Made by a program: the position numbers and the translations under genes. Of a stretch of 64,000 nt of DNA, positions 62,026-64,000 are shown one piece after another. How positions within the stretch are numbered: position 1 is the stretch's first letter; each line of letters begins with the position of its first letter. Origin of the DNA: Dillenia suffruticosa (lineage: Eukaryota; Streptophyta; Magnoliopsida; Dilleniales; Dilleniaceae); assembly GCA_033439265.1 (NCBI GenBank), contig JAVTVX010000002.1:5342001-5406000 (forward strand), read 5' to 3'. Under the pieces are notes generated by a model. That model searched no databases, was not told the DNA's origin, and worked only from the letters and a program-made list of their open reading frames with translations.

Positions 62026-62650
62026 TATGTTCAGGTCAACAAGGGCATATACCAAATTACATAGGTAGATACACATATTTAAATTGGTCGATGTGTTGTG
62101 TTGTGTTGATATGTTTCTAGTGGATATTGATATGACATTCTTTGAAAATCAATATTCTAGATCGACAAATTTTAACTGTACATCGACACAGTTCTATGTA
62201 TTTATAAAATTTGTGGATCTATTCTTATGAATTAGTCAATGTGTTGGGCATGTCGACAAGATTAAGTGCATGTTGATGTGTGTGTTTCAAGGGTTACATA
62301 ACATCAGGTCAACACATTCAATATATACATCGACATATTACTATGTAGATCAAAAATTGGTAGACCTGCTTTTTACAATTGGTCGATGTGTTAGGGTATG
62401 TCGACAAGGTTAATCATCAGTTCGATGTGTGATATTTAAGAAACATTATATCAGGTCAACATGTTTTAGTTTCACATCGACATGTTTCTATACCTTTTTA
62501 AAATTGGTAGACATGACTCATAAAATAGGTAGATGTGTGTTTCATGTCGATAGGGTCAATAACACAAGTCGTTGTGTGTCTCTAAAAAAACATGTGAAAC
62601 AGGTCGACAAGTTATCGGGCATGTCAACCTCATTGGATTTTTGCCTAGTG
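62026..62650. repeat. 147-bp degenerate tandem repeat (about 4 units)
   Basis: CATCGACAT-like words recur at 62181, 62328 and 62475, with related words near 62034 and 62620. GGTCGATGTGT-like words recur at 62085, 62234, 62381 and 62528. Spacing is 145-149 bp, mostly exactly 147. GTCGACA/TGTCGAC words dominate each unit. More irregular copies continue to about 62960. Confidence 0.85.
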
Positions 62651-62959
62651 CATGTCAATGTGTTCTGAAGGTGGGTTGTTATGCTTTTAAAATTGGTCAA
62701 CATGGTAATTGAAATTCATTCACCCGAGACTATTCAGGTCGATATGTTATAGGATTCAAATCATTTTGTGAGATGGATTAATGTATTTACGGAAGTATCG
62801 ACATACATCTACTTAGCAAAATATGTTATGTTTCTATGGTTCAGGTCGACAAAGGTCACTTAACATGTCGATGTGTCTAGAGTTAGGGTAAAATTAGTCG
62901 ACATAGATTTGAAATTGGTGGATCTAAGGGACAGGTCGATGTGTGTGAAAAACATGTTG

Positions 62960-64000
62960 ACAAGTTATGCAGTTTTCTGAATTTTAAGGACTTTTCTGAT
63001 TTTCTTAAACCTATTTTCTTTCAAATTTATTATCATCAAAATTTACTCATTTCAATAATTTCCCTCTTTTTGATAATGACAAAACTTTTGATGCCTTATC
63101 TTAAAGTCTCTGTTCATATTTCTCTTGATTTAGGGTTTAATTCAATCCTAAGCTATCACATCACATTTTGGCCCATGCTCACTACACTACAACTTTGCAT
63201 CCTACACTTCTCTTACCACTACCAACAACAATGCACCCTTGCATTTAGCATTACACTTTGCTTAGCCATTATTAATTTAGATTCATATTCACAGTCACCA
63301 ATATCATCATAATTCTAAGCATAAGCATTCACTATCATTTAATTTATTAGCTATTATCCTATTCTAAACAACATTGCACTAGCATGCCATTTACAGTATT
63401 TTAGCATATCACCAATAGATCAGCATCTCACCAACATATCATATATCTAACTTAGGCTATACTTTGGATCAGATTTCTCTCCATTCAGATCAGATCACAG
63501 ACTGCATACTTCAAATCAGAATACTTCAAATTAGATTTCTCTCCCCCCTTTTTATTAATCAATTCAGCAACCATATAACTAATGACTTCATACAATCATA
63601 CAACCATACAATTAGATACACCAAGTAAACTAAGTAACGAAGCATACTGCCATACAACCAACATCAAGTAAACTAAGTGCTCCCCCTCAATTGAATACAC
63701 CAACAACCATTCAACTAGTGACTTCATGCAATTTTAGCAAGCATTCATTAGTTTACATACAATTTCAGAATTGCATACATTCATAGGCACATATATTCAG
63801 AATCTCATTTCAAATTTCTAGATTGAAACTAATGGTACACAAGAGAAATACATCAAAAATATATTCATAAGCACATTTCATATCAGCAAGCATTTTCTCA
63901 AATACCAAAAGTGTATCAATTCATGTAAACAAGAGATAACCACAGAGTTAGCTAAATATTCAACTAAACATCAGAAAAACACATAAATATCAGAGAAATA
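62960..64000 (-). mobile_element. Probable Sirevirus-type copia 3' region (partial)
   Basis: The minus strand carries three polypurine-like blocks. AAAAAGAGGGAAAT lies near 63058-63071, preceded in that orientation by TTTGTCATTATC, a word common just before 3' LTRs of plant copia/Sireviruses. AAAAAGGGGGGAG lies near 63541-63553 and AGGGGGAGCA near 63678-63687. No coding relic was identified. If correct, the 3' LTR lies to the left and includes the 147-bp repeat, and the element continues beyond the window. Confidence 0.4.

Noticed and set aside
1-64000. CRISPR array, operon, rRNA or prophage features.
   Set aside because: No evenly spaced short repeats with unique spacers, no polycistronic gene runs and no rRNA-like sequence. 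The introns and repeats are those of a plant nuclear genome.

Overview
The window is AT-rich nuclear DNA from a flowering plant, most likely a woody eudicot. It has long introns, GT-AG splice sites, three recognisable plant genes (an AAP7-like amino-acid permease, a MYB80-like R2R3 factor and the proteasome activator PA200), and plant Ty1/copia, Ty3/gypsy, LINE and SINE sequences. I see no prokaryotic, organellar, rRNA or CRISPR features.

Layout. 1-5136: decayed copia element on the minus strand that runs off the left edge, then AT-rich DNA. 5142-10030: structurally complete copia element (minus) with two 350-bp LTRs, 5-bp target-site duplication (TSD), primer-binding site and polypurine tract. 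Its gag-pol is broken by two frameshifts and two nonsense codons. 10031-13431: gene-free, with four tRNA-derived SINE copies packed into about 1 kb, three of them with clear TSDs. 13503-18856: AAP7-like permease, 7 exons, 467 codons, intact. 18857-24218: another SINE, a 5'-truncated LINE and a broken AAP7 paralogue split by a retroelement. 24838-25988: MYB80-like gene, 3 exons, open, but with unusual substitutions in the DNA-binding domain. 26213-58143: PA200 on the minus strand, for which I could trace 35 exons in phase (1813 codons). 58144-64000: no gene; a decayed copia element, a 147-bp tandem repeat, and what looks like the 3' end of a Sirevirus-type copia running off the right edge.

The permease and MYB genes point right and PA200 points left, so MYB and PA200 are tail to tail with about 225 bp between stop codons. 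The genes do not form a functional unit. The permease imports amino acids, MYB80 is a tapetum/pollen regulator, and PA200 caps the 20S proteasome in an ATP-independent way. Retroelements have expanded the PA200 locus to 32 kb without visibly damaging its coding sequence: intron 33 holds a copia derivative with a 2.9-kb solo LTR nested in it, intron 17 a deleted gypsy element, and intron 3 LINE fragments plus a 323-bp tandem duplication.

I found no convincing new multigene system. The best leads are the altered MYB80 DNA-binding domain, the element with inverted-repeat ends in the AAP pseudogene, the SINE cluster, the GC-rich solo LTR and the 147-bp repeat.
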